Source of the DNA: an uncultured Bacilli bacterium | GTDB taxonomy: Bacteria > Bacillota_I > Bacilli_A > RF39 > UBA660 | Length of the DNA: 43,611 nt | Reading direction: 5' to 3' | NCBI GenBank assembly: GCA_947625535.1 | Contig: CANQOR010000011.1 | Span: 1 to 43,611 of the forward strand | Part shown: positions 8,463 to 16,585 of the stretch, piece after piece | Numbering within the stretch: the first letter of the stretch is position 1 | Layout: each line of letters opens with the position of its first letter | Made by a program: the position numbers and the translations under genes | The notes under the pieces: generated by a model | The model's input: the letters and a program-made list of their open reading frames with translations, nothing else | What the model was told of the DNA's origin: nothing | Database searches by the model: none

Positions 8463-10223
8463 ATGGTAAATTTTAAAGAAGATGAAAAATTAAATGTTTT
8501 AAATCATAGTTGTGCACATTTATTAGCACAAGCTGTTAAACATTTATATCCAAATGCGAAGTTTTGGGTAGGTCCAGTAGTAGAAGAAGGTTTTTACTAT
8601 GATATGGATTTAGGAGATGCTGTTATTACAGATGAAGATTTAGTAAAAATCGAAAAAGAAATGAAGAAATGTTCTAAAGATGCTAAAAATATTATTAGAA
8701 AAGAAATATCTAAAAAAGAAGCTTTAGAAATGTTTAAAGATGATGAATATAAGATTGACTTAATTGAAAGAATGGAAGATGGAACAATATCTTGTTATAC
8801 TCAAGGAGATTTTACTGATCTTTGTCGTGGACCTCATATGTCTAATACAAAAGAAGTTAAATACTTTAAATTAACGAAGTTTAGTGGAGCTTACTACAAG
8901 GGAGACGCTAATAATAAGATGCTTCAAAGAATTTATGGTGTATGTTTTCCAACAGAAGAAGAATTAGAAAATCACTTAAAAGAATTAGAAGAAATGAAGT
9001 TAAGAGATCATCGTAAGATAGGTAAAGACTTAGAAATATTTATGGTAAGTGATTTAGTAGGTAAAGGATTACCTATGTATTTACCTAATGGATATACTGT
9101 ATGGGAATTACTTGAAAATTATATTAAAGGTAAAGAAAGAGCATTAGGTTACCAACATGTTTTAACACCACCTATTGGAAATGTTGAACTTTATAAAACT
9201 TCTGGACATTGGGATCATTATAAAGATAATATGTTTCCTAAAATGGAAGTTGAAGGAGAAGAGTTTGTTCTTCGTCCAATGAACTGTCCTCATCATATGA
9301 TGATTTATAGTAATAATGTTCATTCATATCGTGATTTACCTATTAGAATAGGTGAAATAGCTCGTGATGCTCGTTTTGAAACTAGTGGTTCTTTAAAAGG
9401 AATTGAAAGAGTTAGAACATTCTGTCAAAATGATGCTCATTTATTTGTAACACCAGAACAAATAGAATCAGAATTTTCTTCTGTAGTTAATCTAATATTA
9501 GAAGTTTATAAAGAATTAGGAATTAAAGATTTTAGATTTGAATTATCTTTAAGAGATCCTAGCGATAAAGTTAAATATTATCCAGATGATGAAATGTGGA
9601 ATAATGCGGAAACAACATTAAGAAATGTTTTAAATGATTTAGGTTATGAATATGTAGAAAAAATAGGAGAAGCAGCTTTCTATGGACCTAAATTAGATGT
9701 TCAAGTTAAACCAGCTGTAGGACCAGAATATACTTTATCTACTTGTCAATTAGATTTCTGTTTACCTATGCGTTTTGATTTAGGATATATAGCTAGTGAT
9801 GGAAGTAAGAAAACACCAGTAGTTTTACATAGAGCAATATTTGGTAGTATAGATAGATTTATCGCTTATTACTTAGAAGAAACTAAAGGATATTTACCTA
9901 CTTGGTTAGCACCTGTTCAAATGCAAGTTGTTCCAGTAAATATTCAATATCATGAAGAATATGCTAAAGAAATATATGAAGCTTTAAAACAAGAAGGTTT
10001 TAGAGTAGAATTAGATGCTCGTAATGAAAAATTAGGATATAAATTAAGAGAATCTGTTATTAAGAAGATTCCATATATGTTAATACTAGGTCAAAAAGAA
10101 GTAGATAATAAAACTGTTTCTTATCGTCGTAGTGGAAGTGAAGAAACAACAACAGTATCTTTAGAAGAATTTATTAACTTAATTAAAGAAGATATAAAGA
10201 CTAAAAAAAGATATGATAAATAG
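8463..10223 (+). CDS. thrS: Threonyl-tRNA synthetase lacking the TGS domain
   Basis: Charges tRNA-Thr. 586 aa from ATG 8463, which sits 8 nt after AAAGGA; the ATG at 8454 overlaps that site and is unlikely. The sequence begins almost at once with the editing domain: HSCAH at 15-19 and later CTQGDFTDLCRGPH. The class II catalytic core follows, with RPMNCPHHM (zinc ligand Cys275), ARFETSGSLKGIERVRTF as motif 2 and VLHRAIFGS as motif 3. A C-terminal anticodon-binding domain is present. The usual bacterial enzyme is about 640 aa with an N-terminal TGS domain of roughly 60 residues, which is absent here and has no open frame upstream because the T-box terminator occupies that space. Regulation is by the T-box leader. 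Confidence 0.96.
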   Translation: MVNFKEDEKLNVLNHSCAHLLAQAVKHLYPNAKFWVGPVVEEGFYYDMDLGDAVITDEDLVKIEKEMKKCSKDAKNIIRKEISKKEALEMFKDDEYKIDLIERMEDGTISCYTQGDFTDLCRGPHMSNTKEVKYFKLTKFSGAYYKGDANNKMLQRIYGVCFPTEEELENHLKELEEMKLRDHRKIGKDLEIFMVSDLVGKGLPMYLPNGYTVWELLENYIKGKERALGYQHVLTPPIGNVELYKTSGHWDHYKDNMFPKMEVEGEEFVLRPMNCPHHMMIYSNNVHSYRDLPIRIGEIARDARFETSGSLKGIERVRTFCQNDAHLFVTPEQIESEFSSVVNLILEVYKELGIKDFRFELSLRDPSDKVKYYPDDEMWNNAETTLRNVLNDLGYEYVEKIGEAAFYGPKLDVQVKPAVGPEYTLSTCQLDFCLPMRFDLGYIASDGSKKTPVVLHRAIFGSIDRFIAYYLEETKGYLPTWLAPVQMQVVPVNIQYHEEYAKEIYEALKQEGFRVELDARNEKLGYKLRESVIKKIPYMLILGQKEVDNKTVSYRRSGSEETTTVSLEEFINLIKEDIKTKKRYDK

Positions 10224-10224
10224 T

Positions 10225-10254
10225 AAGGGATTTTATGAAAATAAAATCCTTTTA
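10225..10254 (+). terminator. Terminator after thrS
   Basis: AAGGGATTTTAT / ATAAAATCCTT with loop GAAA and one bulged G, followed by TTTTAT. Confidence 0.8.
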
Positions 10255-10256
10255 TA

Positions 10257-10285
10257 TTGTAATTATTTTGTATTTAAGATATAAT
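10257..10285 (+). promoter_or_regulatory. Sigma-A promoter of essC
   Basis: TTGTAA (10257-10262), 17-nt spacer, TATAAT (10280-10285). Predicted start near 10292, leaving a short leader before the ATG at 10314. Confidence 0.7.
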
Positions 10286-10313
10286 TACAAGAGAATATGG
10301 GAGTGTGGCAAGT

Positions 10314-13300
10314 ATGAAAATAATGTTAATGGATGCTGCAAAATTAGTTAATTTAGTACTTCCTAATGATGTCTTTGGTAACTATTGGGTTGTTAATGCT
10401 AATAGAGATAATCTAGTTAGTGTACAAGCTGTAGATGGTAATTGGGTGTTAAAAAGCAATAGTGATGTTAAAGTATTTAGAAATGGAGCAGCTGTAGATG
10501 AAACATTACTTGAATATGAAAAATTCTATACTTTAAAAAATATATTACTTAATGAAAGCTATGTTATTTATACTTGTCCTGTATATGATTCTAATGCTTT
10601 ACAATTAAATATTACATTAAATGGTACTAATAGTGCTTTAGTATGGTATGTAGGTAATAATGGAGCTCAAAATGCTGAAACTAATTTTCCTAATATTATT
10701 TCATATGAGCAACCTGGTATAGCTAAAAATCAATTAAAATTAGAATTTAATAATGGAGTTTATGCTGTTACTAATATTAATCCGCGTATTCCAATGTATG
10801 TTAATGGTTTACCATGTGTATCTACTAATTTAAGATATGGAGATACAATTTTTGTTCTAGGTCTTAAAATATCAATAATTAAAGATATATTTTATATAAA
10901 TAATCCAAATAAATTAGTTAAATTTGATTCCCAAGTATTTAATATGCGTATTGCTCCAACATTAGATTTTTCAAAGATTCCAACTGAACCAGATCCAGTT
11001 ATTGAAATGTATAAAAAAGAAGATTACTTCTTAAAACCACCTAGATTTGATGAAAGAATTGAAGAAAAAACTTTTGTTATAGATCCACCACCTGCGGCTC
11101 AAAAACAAGAAGATATGCCGGCTATTTTAACAATGGGTTCAATGTTAATGATGGGTATGAGTTCAATGATGACAGGGGTTATGACTTTAACCAATGTTTT
11201 AAATGGAAGTACACCTTTATCTTCAGCATTACCATCTTTATTAACAGCAGCAGCAATGCTTACTTGTATGCTTGTTTTACCAACTGTTACAAAAATGTAT
11301 AATAAACATAAAAAAGTAGTTTATGAAAGAAAAAGACAAGCTACATATAGTGCTTATGTTCAGAAAAAAAGAGAAGAATTCTTAACAGAAATAAAAAGAG
11401 AACAACAAATATTAATAGAGAAATATATTCCTCTTAAAGATGTTGGAGATATTATTCTTTATAAAAAACGTAATTTATGGGAAAAGAATGTTGATGATTA
11501 TGACTTCTTATCTTTACGTTTAGGTATTGGTTCTATACCACCATATTTTAATGTTAATTATCCAGATGAACATTTCTCTATGGAAGATGAAGATAATTTA
11601 ATGGAATATTTAAGAGTCTTAGAAAAAGAAACTAATGCTTTAGAAAATGTTCCAGTTACTTATTCTTTTGTTAATAAATATATAACAGCTGTAATAGGTC
11701 AAAAAAATGTAACTAATCCTTTCTTAAGAGGTTTATTATTACAAATATTTGCTTATCATGGATATGATTCATTAAAGGTTTGTGTTTTTACTAATAAAGA
11801 AAATGAAAAGTTCTGGGAAGATATTAAAGATTGTCCATATTTCTGGGATGATAATCGTACAATAAGATTCTTTGGAACAAATAGTGATGAAATAAATCAA
11901 ATTAGTTCTTATTTTGAAGAAATGCTTGCTAATGTTAAGGAAGCTAATGAACAAAGAGATGCTGTTAGTGGAGCTGCTAAAGCAACTATTAAATTATCTA
12001 CTAGATATATAATTATTACAGATGATATTGATTTAGTAAGAAATGTTAGTGTTATTAGATCATTAATAGAATCTGTTGAATATATTGGTATCAGTTTAGT
12101 TATCTTTACAGAGAAATTAAATTCTTTACCTAATGAAGTTGAACACTTTATAAGTGTTGATGAACGTACAGGTGGAGTATTTGAAAGAGTATTATCTGAT
12201 AGTAAAAGAATTAATTTTGTACCAGATTTTATGTATGGTTCATTAGAAAAATATACTTATGTTTTATCTAATATTCCAATTGCGTTAAATGGTGGTAAAT
12301 TCCAATTACCAGCTTCTTATTCATTCTTGGAAATGTATAATGTATCAAATGTTAACCAATTGAATGCTTTATCAAGATGGAAAGAAAGTGATCCGATTAA
12401 TTCACTAGCGGCACCAATTGGAATTAATGAATATGGTGATTTATTTAAATTAGACTTACATGAAAAAGCTCATGGACCACATGGCTTAATAGCTGGTATG
12501 ACTGGTTCTGGTAAATCAGAATTCATTATTACATTTATTTTAAGTACAGCAGTTAATTTCCATCCATATGAAGTTCAATTTGTTTTAATCGACTATAAAG
12601 GTGGTGGACTTGCTGGAGCTTTTGAAAATAGAGAAACAGGATTAAGATTACCACATTTAGCTGGTACTATTACAAACTTAGATGTTAGTGAAATTAATCG
12701 TAGTTTAGCTTCATTACAAAGTGAATTAAAACGTCGTCAAGCAGTATTTAATAAAGCAAGAGATAAAGTTGGTGAATCAACAATTGATATTTATAAATAT
12801 CAAAGATTATATCGTAATGGTCAAGTTGATGAACCAGTAGCACACTTATTTATTATTTCCGATGAGTTTGCTGAGTTAAAAGCTCAACAACCAGATTTTA
12901 TGAACGAACTTATTTCAACTGCTCGTATAGGTCGTTCTTTAGGCGTTCACTTAATCTTAGCAACACAAAAACCTAGTGGTGTAGTTAATGATCAAATTTG
13001 GTCAAATGCGAAGTTTAAAGTATGTTTAAAAGTTCAAGATAGATCAGATAGTCAAGAAATGATTAAAAGACCTGATGCAGCTTCTTTAAAAGAAACTGGA
13101 CGTTTCTTCTTACAAGTAGGTTATGATGAATACTTTGCAATGGGTCAATCAGCTTGGACAGGTGCACCTTATTATGAATCTGATGTTCGTAAGAAGAAAG
13201 TAGATAATTCTATTACTTTTGTTGATAATTTAGGAATGCCGATTAAAGTAGTAGAAGATGGACGTAATAGTGTTTCTGGTGTATTAAAAGGTGAAGAATT

Positions 13301-14981
13301 ACCTAATATTATGAAATATTTAGTAGATGTTTCTAAAAAAGAAAATATTAAAGTTAAACAATTATGGTTAAATGCTTTATCACCAATTATTTATATAGAT
13401 GCTTTAAAAGAAAAATATAGTTATAAAAAAGTATCTTGTGATATTAATCCAGTAATTGGTGAATATGATGCCCCTAATTTACAACAACAAGGCTTACTTA
13501 CTATGCCAATTACTAGAGAAGGTAACTGGATAGTTTATGGTATGTCTGATAGTGGTAAAGAAGAAATGATTAATTCATTTGTTTATTCTTGTATTACAAC
13601 ATATTCACCAGCAGAACTTAATCTATATTTATTAGATTTTGGTGGCGAGACATTAAAAATGTATCGTAAAGCTCCACAAGTTGGTGATGTTATTTTACAA
13701 AATGACGTTGATAAAGTTACTAACTTATGGAAAGTTATTAGTGATACTATAGCTAAACGTAAAAAGTTATTTGCTGATTTTGGTGGAGATTATATATCTT
13801 ATTCTAAAGCAACTGGTAAAGTTGTACCTAATATAATAATTATCATTAATGGTTTTGAGTTATATAATGAAAATTTTGGAGATAGTACTTTTGATTTGTT
13901 AGCAACTATTACAAGAGATTGTCAGAAATATGGTGTTTACTTTATTATGACATCTACTACTTCTAATGGTATTAGAAGTAGATTAGCACAATACTTACCA
14001 AATCACTTAGTATTCCAAATGAATGATAAGTATGATTACTCTTCATTATTAGCTAGAACTAAGATTGAACCAGCTGCTGTATCTGGACGTGGTTTAGTTA
14101 AATTAGATGCTGTATTTGAATTCCAAGCAGCTGTACCAACAGAAAAGGAAAATTTAAATACATTTGTCTTAGATAAGATTAATGAGTTATGTAAATTATA
14201 TCCAGAGAGTGCACCTAAGGTTCCTGTATTACCAGAAGTTGTTACAGTTTCTTATTGTTCTGATCAAATGATGGGACTTACTTCAGTACCTGTTGGTGTT
14301 GAAAAAGAATCATTACAAGTTAGAACTCTTGATGTTACTAAGAATACTGTTCATTTAATTACTGGTATGGAATTAAATGAAATTAAAACATTTGGTGAAA
14401 TGTTTATTAGAGAATTAGCTAAGTTAGTTGGCAAGAATTGTTTTGTATTTGACTTGGAAAAGTTATATAAAAATATTTCTGATATTACAACTTATTATGA
14501 TACTAATATTGTTGAAGAATTTAAAAAAGTTGGTAAAACAATATTTGATATGTATACGACATATAAAGATAATGGATTCGATGTCAATGCTTTAAAAGAT
14601 AAAGGTGATATCGTTTGTGTTATTGTTGGAATTGAGAAATTTAAGAACATGATGGGTTCAGAATTTGATGGCGCATACAGCGGATTACTTTCAATGATGA
14701 AAGGAATGCCAAAAGCATATTTTGTTTTAATTGATACTTGTGATAACTTCAAGAAACGTGAATTTGAACCTTGGTATAAAGATACTATTTCTGGTACTAA
14801 AGGTATTTGGGTTGGTAACGGAATGGGTACACAATACACTATTAAGTCAACATTAACTTCACGTGTTTTATCAGCTAAATTAGAGAAAAACTTTGGTTAT
14901 TACGTAGATGGAAATACGACAGTTTTAATTAAAGTAATCTCTGAAGTTGGTGAAGAGGAAGAAGTATATGAAACATTATGA
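10314..14981 (+). CDS. essC: T7SS membrane ATPase EssC (FtsK/SpoIIIE family)
   Basis: Motor and channel component of the Firmicutes type VII secretion system. 1555 aa from ATG 10314, ~10 nt after GGGAG; a GTG at 10305 is in frame but too close to that site. Order of parts: two FHA-like beta domains (residues ~1-95 and ~100-205), two adjacent membrane spans at ~266-290 and ~305-328, a linker domain, then three FtsK-type ATPase domains. The first is intact: Walker A GMTGSGKS at 728-735, Walker B FIISDEF with Asp850/Glu851. The second has GMSDSGKEE at 1076-1084, with the Walker A Ser/Thr replaced by Glu. The third (around ITGMELNEIKTF) has no P-loop lysine. This one-active, two-degenerate arrangement and overall length match Staphylococcus/Bacillus EssC/YukB. 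It has its own promoter and terminator, separate from the substrate cassettes downstream. Confidence 0.95.
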   Translation: MKIMLMDAAKLVNLVLPNDVFGNYWVVNANRDNLVSVQAVDGNWVLKSNSDVKVFRNGAAVDETLLEYEKFYTLKNILLNESYVIYTCPVYDSNALQLNITLNGTNSALVWYVGNNGAQNAETNFPNIISYEQPGIAKNQLKLEFNNGVYAVTNINPRIPMYVNGLPCVSTNLRYGDTIFVLGLKISIIKDIFYINNPNKLVKFDSQVFNMRIAPTLDFSKIPTEPDPVIEMYKKEDYFLKPPRFDERIEEKTFVIDPPPAAQKQEDMPAILTMGSMLMMGMSSMMTGVMTLTNVLNGSTPLSSALPSLLTAAAMLTCMLVLPTVTKMYNKHKKVVYERKRQATYSAYVQKKREEFLTEIKREQQILIEKYIPLKDVGDIILYKKRNLWEKNVDDYDFLSLRLGIGSIPPYFNVNYPDEHFSMEDEDNLMEYLRVLEKETNALENVPVTYSFVNKYITAVIGQKNVTNPFLRGLLLQIFAYHGYDSLKVCVFTNKENEKFWEDIKDCPYFWDDNRTIRFFGTNSDEINQISSYFEEMLANVKEANEQRDAVSGAAKATIKLSTRYIIITDDIDLVRNVSVIRSLIESVEYIGISLVIFTEKLNSLPNEVEHFISVDERTGGVFERVLSDSKRINFVPDFMYGSLEKYTYVLSNIPIALNGGKFQLPASYSFLEMYNVSNVNQLNALSRWKESDPINSLAAPIGINEYGDLFKLDLHEKAHGPHGLIAGMTGSGKSEFIITFILSTAVNFHPYEVQFVLIDYKGGGLAGAFENRETGLRLPHLAGTITNLDVSEINRSLASLQSELKRRQAVFNKARDKVGESTIDIYKYQRLYRNGQVDEPVAHLFIISDEFAELKAQQPDFMNELISTARIGRSLGVHLILATQKPSGVVNDQIWSNAKFKVCLKVQDRSDSQEMIKRPDAASLKETGRFFLQVGYDEYFAMGQSAWTGAPYYESDVRKKKVDNSITFVDNLGMPIKVVEDGRNSVSGVLKGEELPNIMKYLVDVSKKENIKVKQLWLNALSPIIYIDALKEKYSYKKVSCDINPVIGEYDAPNLQQQGLLTMPITREGNWIVYGMSDSGKEEMINSFVYSCITTYSPAELNLYLLDFGGETLKMYRKAPQVGDVILQNDVDKVTNLWKVISDTIAKRKKLFADFGGDYISYSKATGKVVPNIIIIINGFELYNENFGDSTFDLLATITRDCQKYGVYFIMTSTTSNGIRSRLAQYLPNHLVFQMNDKYDYSSLLARTKIEPAAVSGRGLVKLDAVFEFQAAVPTEKENLNTFVLDKINELCKLYPESAPKVPVLPEVVTVSYCSDQMMGLTSVPVGVEKESLQVRTLDVTKNTVHLITGMELNEIKTFGEMFIRELAKLVGKNCFVFDLEKLYKNISDITTYYDTNIVEEFKKVGKTIFDMYTTYKDNGFDVNALKDKGDIVCVIVGIEKFKNMMGSEFDGAYSGLLSMMKGMPKAYFVLIDTCDNFKKREFEPWYKDTISGTKGIWVGNGMGTQYTIKSTLTSRVLSAKLEKNFGYYVDGNTTVLIKVISEVGEEEEVYETL

Positions 14982-14983
14982 TA

Positions 14984-15012
14984 AAAAAGTTAATTAACGT
15001 TAACTTTTTTTT
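14984..15012 (+). terminator. Terminator after essC
   Basis: AAAAAGTTAA (14984-14993), loop TTAACG, TTAACTTTTT (15000-15009), continuing T-run. It begins 3 nt after the essC stop. Confidence 0.85.
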
Positions 15013-15019
15013 CATTTCG

Positions 15020-15048
15020 TTGACTTTACTTTTTTTTTAGAGTATTAT
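15020..15048 (+). promoter_or_regulatory. Sigma-A promoter of T7SS cassette A
   Basis: TTGACT (15020-15025), 17-nt spacer, TATTAT (15043-15048). Predicted start near 15055. It lies directly behind the essC terminator, so cassette A is independently transcribed. Confidence 0.85.
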
Positions 15049-15054
15049 GAGTAT

Positions 15055-15146
15055 ATAAGAGTGTAGTCGATAGTTAGGGGAATTGGTCGGAAATGGTAAG
15101 GCTATCATATATTCTTAAATCTACTTTTAAATAGGGAGGTTTTATT
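15055..15146 (+). promoter_or_regulatory. Leader of cassette A with box shared with cassette B
   Basis: About 90 nt untranslated. AGTTAGGGG at 15072-15080 followed by TTGGT at 15083-15087 recurs at the same distance from the promoter in the cassette B leader. GATAG and CTATC flanking this region could close a stem. The leader ends with the Shine-Dalgarno AGGGAGG for esaB. Confidence 0.45.
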
Positions 15147-15404
15147 ATGAACAATAATAAAGTCTGCGTAGATTTGATTGTACCTAGCATTGAAGAAAGA
15201 TACAATGTTTTTATTCCTGTTAATAAGAAGACTATTGAAATTATATTCTTATTAAATAAAGCGATTAATGATATGACATATGGAAGTTTTGTTATGTCTG
15301 AACAACTATCGTTAATTAATGCTGACACTGGTGCTGTTTATGATGTTAATAATACATTCTTGGAAAATAACATCTTAAATGGTGCAAAATTAATACTATT
15401 ATGA
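15147..15404 (+). CDS. esaB: EsaB/YukD ubiquitin-like T7SS protein
   Basis: 85 aa, the size of YukD/EsaB, a cytoplasmic ubiquitin-fold protein of Firmicutes T7SS loci. The sequence has the beta-grasp pattern. A first strand (KVCVDLIVPSIEERYNVFIP) leads to a helix (KKTIEIIFLLNKAIND), later strands follow around QLSLINADTGAVYDVNNT, and the protein ends LNGAKLILL. The glycine tail of ubiquitin is absent, as is usual for YukD. It is first in cassette A, preceded by AGGGAGG, and its TGA stop lies 13 nt before the next start. Cassette B has no copy, so this one probably serves both. Its exact role (cytosolic assembly or regulation) is not settled for the family. Confidence 0.9.
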   Translation: MNNNKVCVDLIVPSIEERYNVFIPVNKKTIEIIFLLNKAINDMTYGSFVMSEQLSLINADTGAVYDVNNTFLENNILNGAKLILL

Positions 15405-15417
15405 GGAGGTGGAATTA

Positions 15418-15741
15418 ATGGCTACAGGAGAAGGAGTTGCAGGTGCAGATTTAAACGTAAATCCAGCTGGTTTACAATCATTATCTGAAGAAATGTCTAA
15501 TGCTCAATCAGCATTTGAAGCTGCTATTGAATCTATTGATACTGAAGTTATGAATATTGCAGGTAACGCAATGGGTGCTGATAGTGTTGATTATCAAGCA
15601 TTTGTTCAAAAATACCAAAGTGAAATGAAACCATTAGCAGAAGAAATTTCTGAAACATTGGAAAGCCATGCTTCAAAAGCAGCAACAACTGCAAGTAATG
15701 CTGGCGATACTATTGCAGCAAATCTTAAAGTTATTGGTTAG
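15418..15741 (+). CDS. WXG100-like small helical protein without the Trp (cassette A, position 1)
   Basis: 107 aa from ATG 15418, 5-6 nt after GGAGGTGG; the GTG at 15409 lies inside that site. Predicted as a helix-turn-helix hairpin of WXG100 size: first helix around SLSEEMSNAQSAFEAAIESI, a turn at NAMGADSVDYQAF, second helix EMKPLAEEISETLESHASKA. The turn keeps the Gly and the later Phe of the family but has no Trp; there is no Trp in the whole protein. By position it matches the WXG100 protein that opens cassette B. It is likely a secreted T7SS substrate or a dimer partner of the next gene product, which does contain a Trp. Confidence 0.8.
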   Translation: MATGEGVAGADLNVNPAGLQSLSEEMSNAQSAFEAAIESIDTEVMNIAGNAMGADSVDYQAFVQKYQSEMKPLAEEISETLESHASKAATTASNAGDTIAANLKVIG

Positions 15742-15772
15742 TTATTAAAATTTATTATGAAAGAGGTGCAAT

Positions 15773-16090
15773 ATGGCAGAACAAACTACGTCAGTTAATG
15801 TCGAGGCATTAAGACAAGCTCAATCTAAATTAAACGAATCAGCTGATGAATCTTTTACACAATATAGTAATGCAGATTCTAGAATGCAAGAACGTGTAGG
15901 TAACTCAGGTGATGGTTCTTTGGGTGGTAAATTAGGTAATATGGTTAATAGTCAATGGTCTGAAGATACTGTTGAAGCAGTTAATAGATATAAAGAACAA
16001 GCTCAACATTTATTAAATGAAGCTTTATCTACTATTGGCCAAAATGCAGCTAATTTATCTGCTGAGACTGAGTCAGTATATAAAAATTAA
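15773..16090 (+). CDS. Small helical T7SS-associated protein (cassette A, position 2)
   Basis: 105 aa, all-helical, Gln/Asn/Ser/Glu-rich, with ATG 15773 behind GAGGTG. The first helix spans about residues 7-45. A glycine-rich turn (SGDGSLGGKLGN) precedes NSQWSED, and a second helix runs through EQAQHLLNEALSTIGQNAANL. It has a Trp but no W-x-G. Size and placement suit a WXG100-type partner, probably forming a four-helix heterodimer with the product of the preceding gene. Cassette B has a 103-aa protein in the same slot with the same SQW tripeptide but little other obvious identity. A pair of hairpins begins 7 nt after the stop. Confidence 0.75.
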   Translation: MAEQTTSVNVEALRQAQSKLNESADESFTQYSNADSRMQERVGNSGDGSLGGKLGNMVNSQWSEDTVEAVNRYKEQAQHLLNEALSTIGQNAANLSAETESVYKN

Positions 16091-16097
16091 TTATTGT

Positions 16098-16160
16098 ACT
16101 GTGTCTTTGACACAGTTCATTATAAGTGAAAGATAGAAATATCTTTTATTTATAATGAAC
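16098..16160 (+). other. Twin intercistronic hairpins, cassette A
   Basis: Hairpin 1: ACTGTGTC (16098-16105), loop TTT, GACACAGT (16109-16116). Hairpin 2: a 21-bp stem with two G·T pairs, arms 16115-16135 and 16140-16160, closed by a GAAA tetraloop. The two share bases 16115-16116. There is no U-tract, so neither is a normal terminator. They sit between the second and third genes, exactly where cassette B has the same two-hairpin arrangement. A likely role is processing, stability or partial attenuation that makes the upstream small proteins more abundant; this is inference. Confidence 0.85.
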
Positions 16161-16184
16161 TTGAAGTATAAGGAGGAATAAATT

Positions 16185-16568
16185 ATGTCATTACAATCGT
16201 TGGTTACAGCTCAAGCAGATATGGGTGGAGGAAGTGGATATAGTGATGACGTTTATAGCTTTGCTGTAGATGCTTCTCAAATAGAAGATTTGTGTGAATT
16301 TTTAACATCAAAAGCAGATGATTTGCAAACAGCCTTTGATGGTATTTTTAGTGAGATAGTTGCTATGGAAAGTGATGCGTGGTCCGGAACTTCTTACGAA
16401 ACTTTTAGAACTAAATGTTATGAATATAAACCTGCTATGGATGCTTTAGTTGCTATATTTAGGGCATATGTATCTCTTTATCAAAAAGAAGTAACTGATG
16501 CTAAACAAATTTTAGATGAAACGTTAGATAATGCTTTTGCAAATGCTTCTGATGATAGAGAATACTAA
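16185..16568 (+). CDS. WXG100 protein (cassette A, position 3)
   Basis: 127 aa from ATG 16185, preceded by AAGGAGGA. A clear WXG motif, W66-S-G68, sits between two long helices, in the pattern DAWSGTSYETF; the second helix runs through VAIFRAYVSLYQKEVTDAKQ. It is longer than a classic 100-aa EsxA because of a ~25-residue Gly/Ser-rich N-terminal stretch and an acidic tail. It aligns by eye with the N-terminal ~100 residues of the 423-aa protein in the same slot of cassette B: ADDLQ..F..IFSEI..ME.D.W.G..Y..F against ADKFD..V.DLYTEI..MG...WVG.DY.MF. Predicted to be secreted through EssC. Confidence 0.88.
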   Translation: MSLQSLVTAQADMGGGSGYSDDVYSFAVDASQIEDLCEFLTSKADDLQTAFDGIFSEIVAMESDAWSGTSYETFRTKCYEYKPAMDALVAIFRAYVSLYQKEVTDAKQILDETLDNAFANASDDREY

Positions 16569-16585
16569 TAATGAGGTGATAATAT

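Noticed and set aside
14495-15328. Minus-strand open frames within essC and the esaB leader
   Set aside because: No Shine-Dalgarno sites, low protein character, and they oppose strongly supported + strand genes and promoters.
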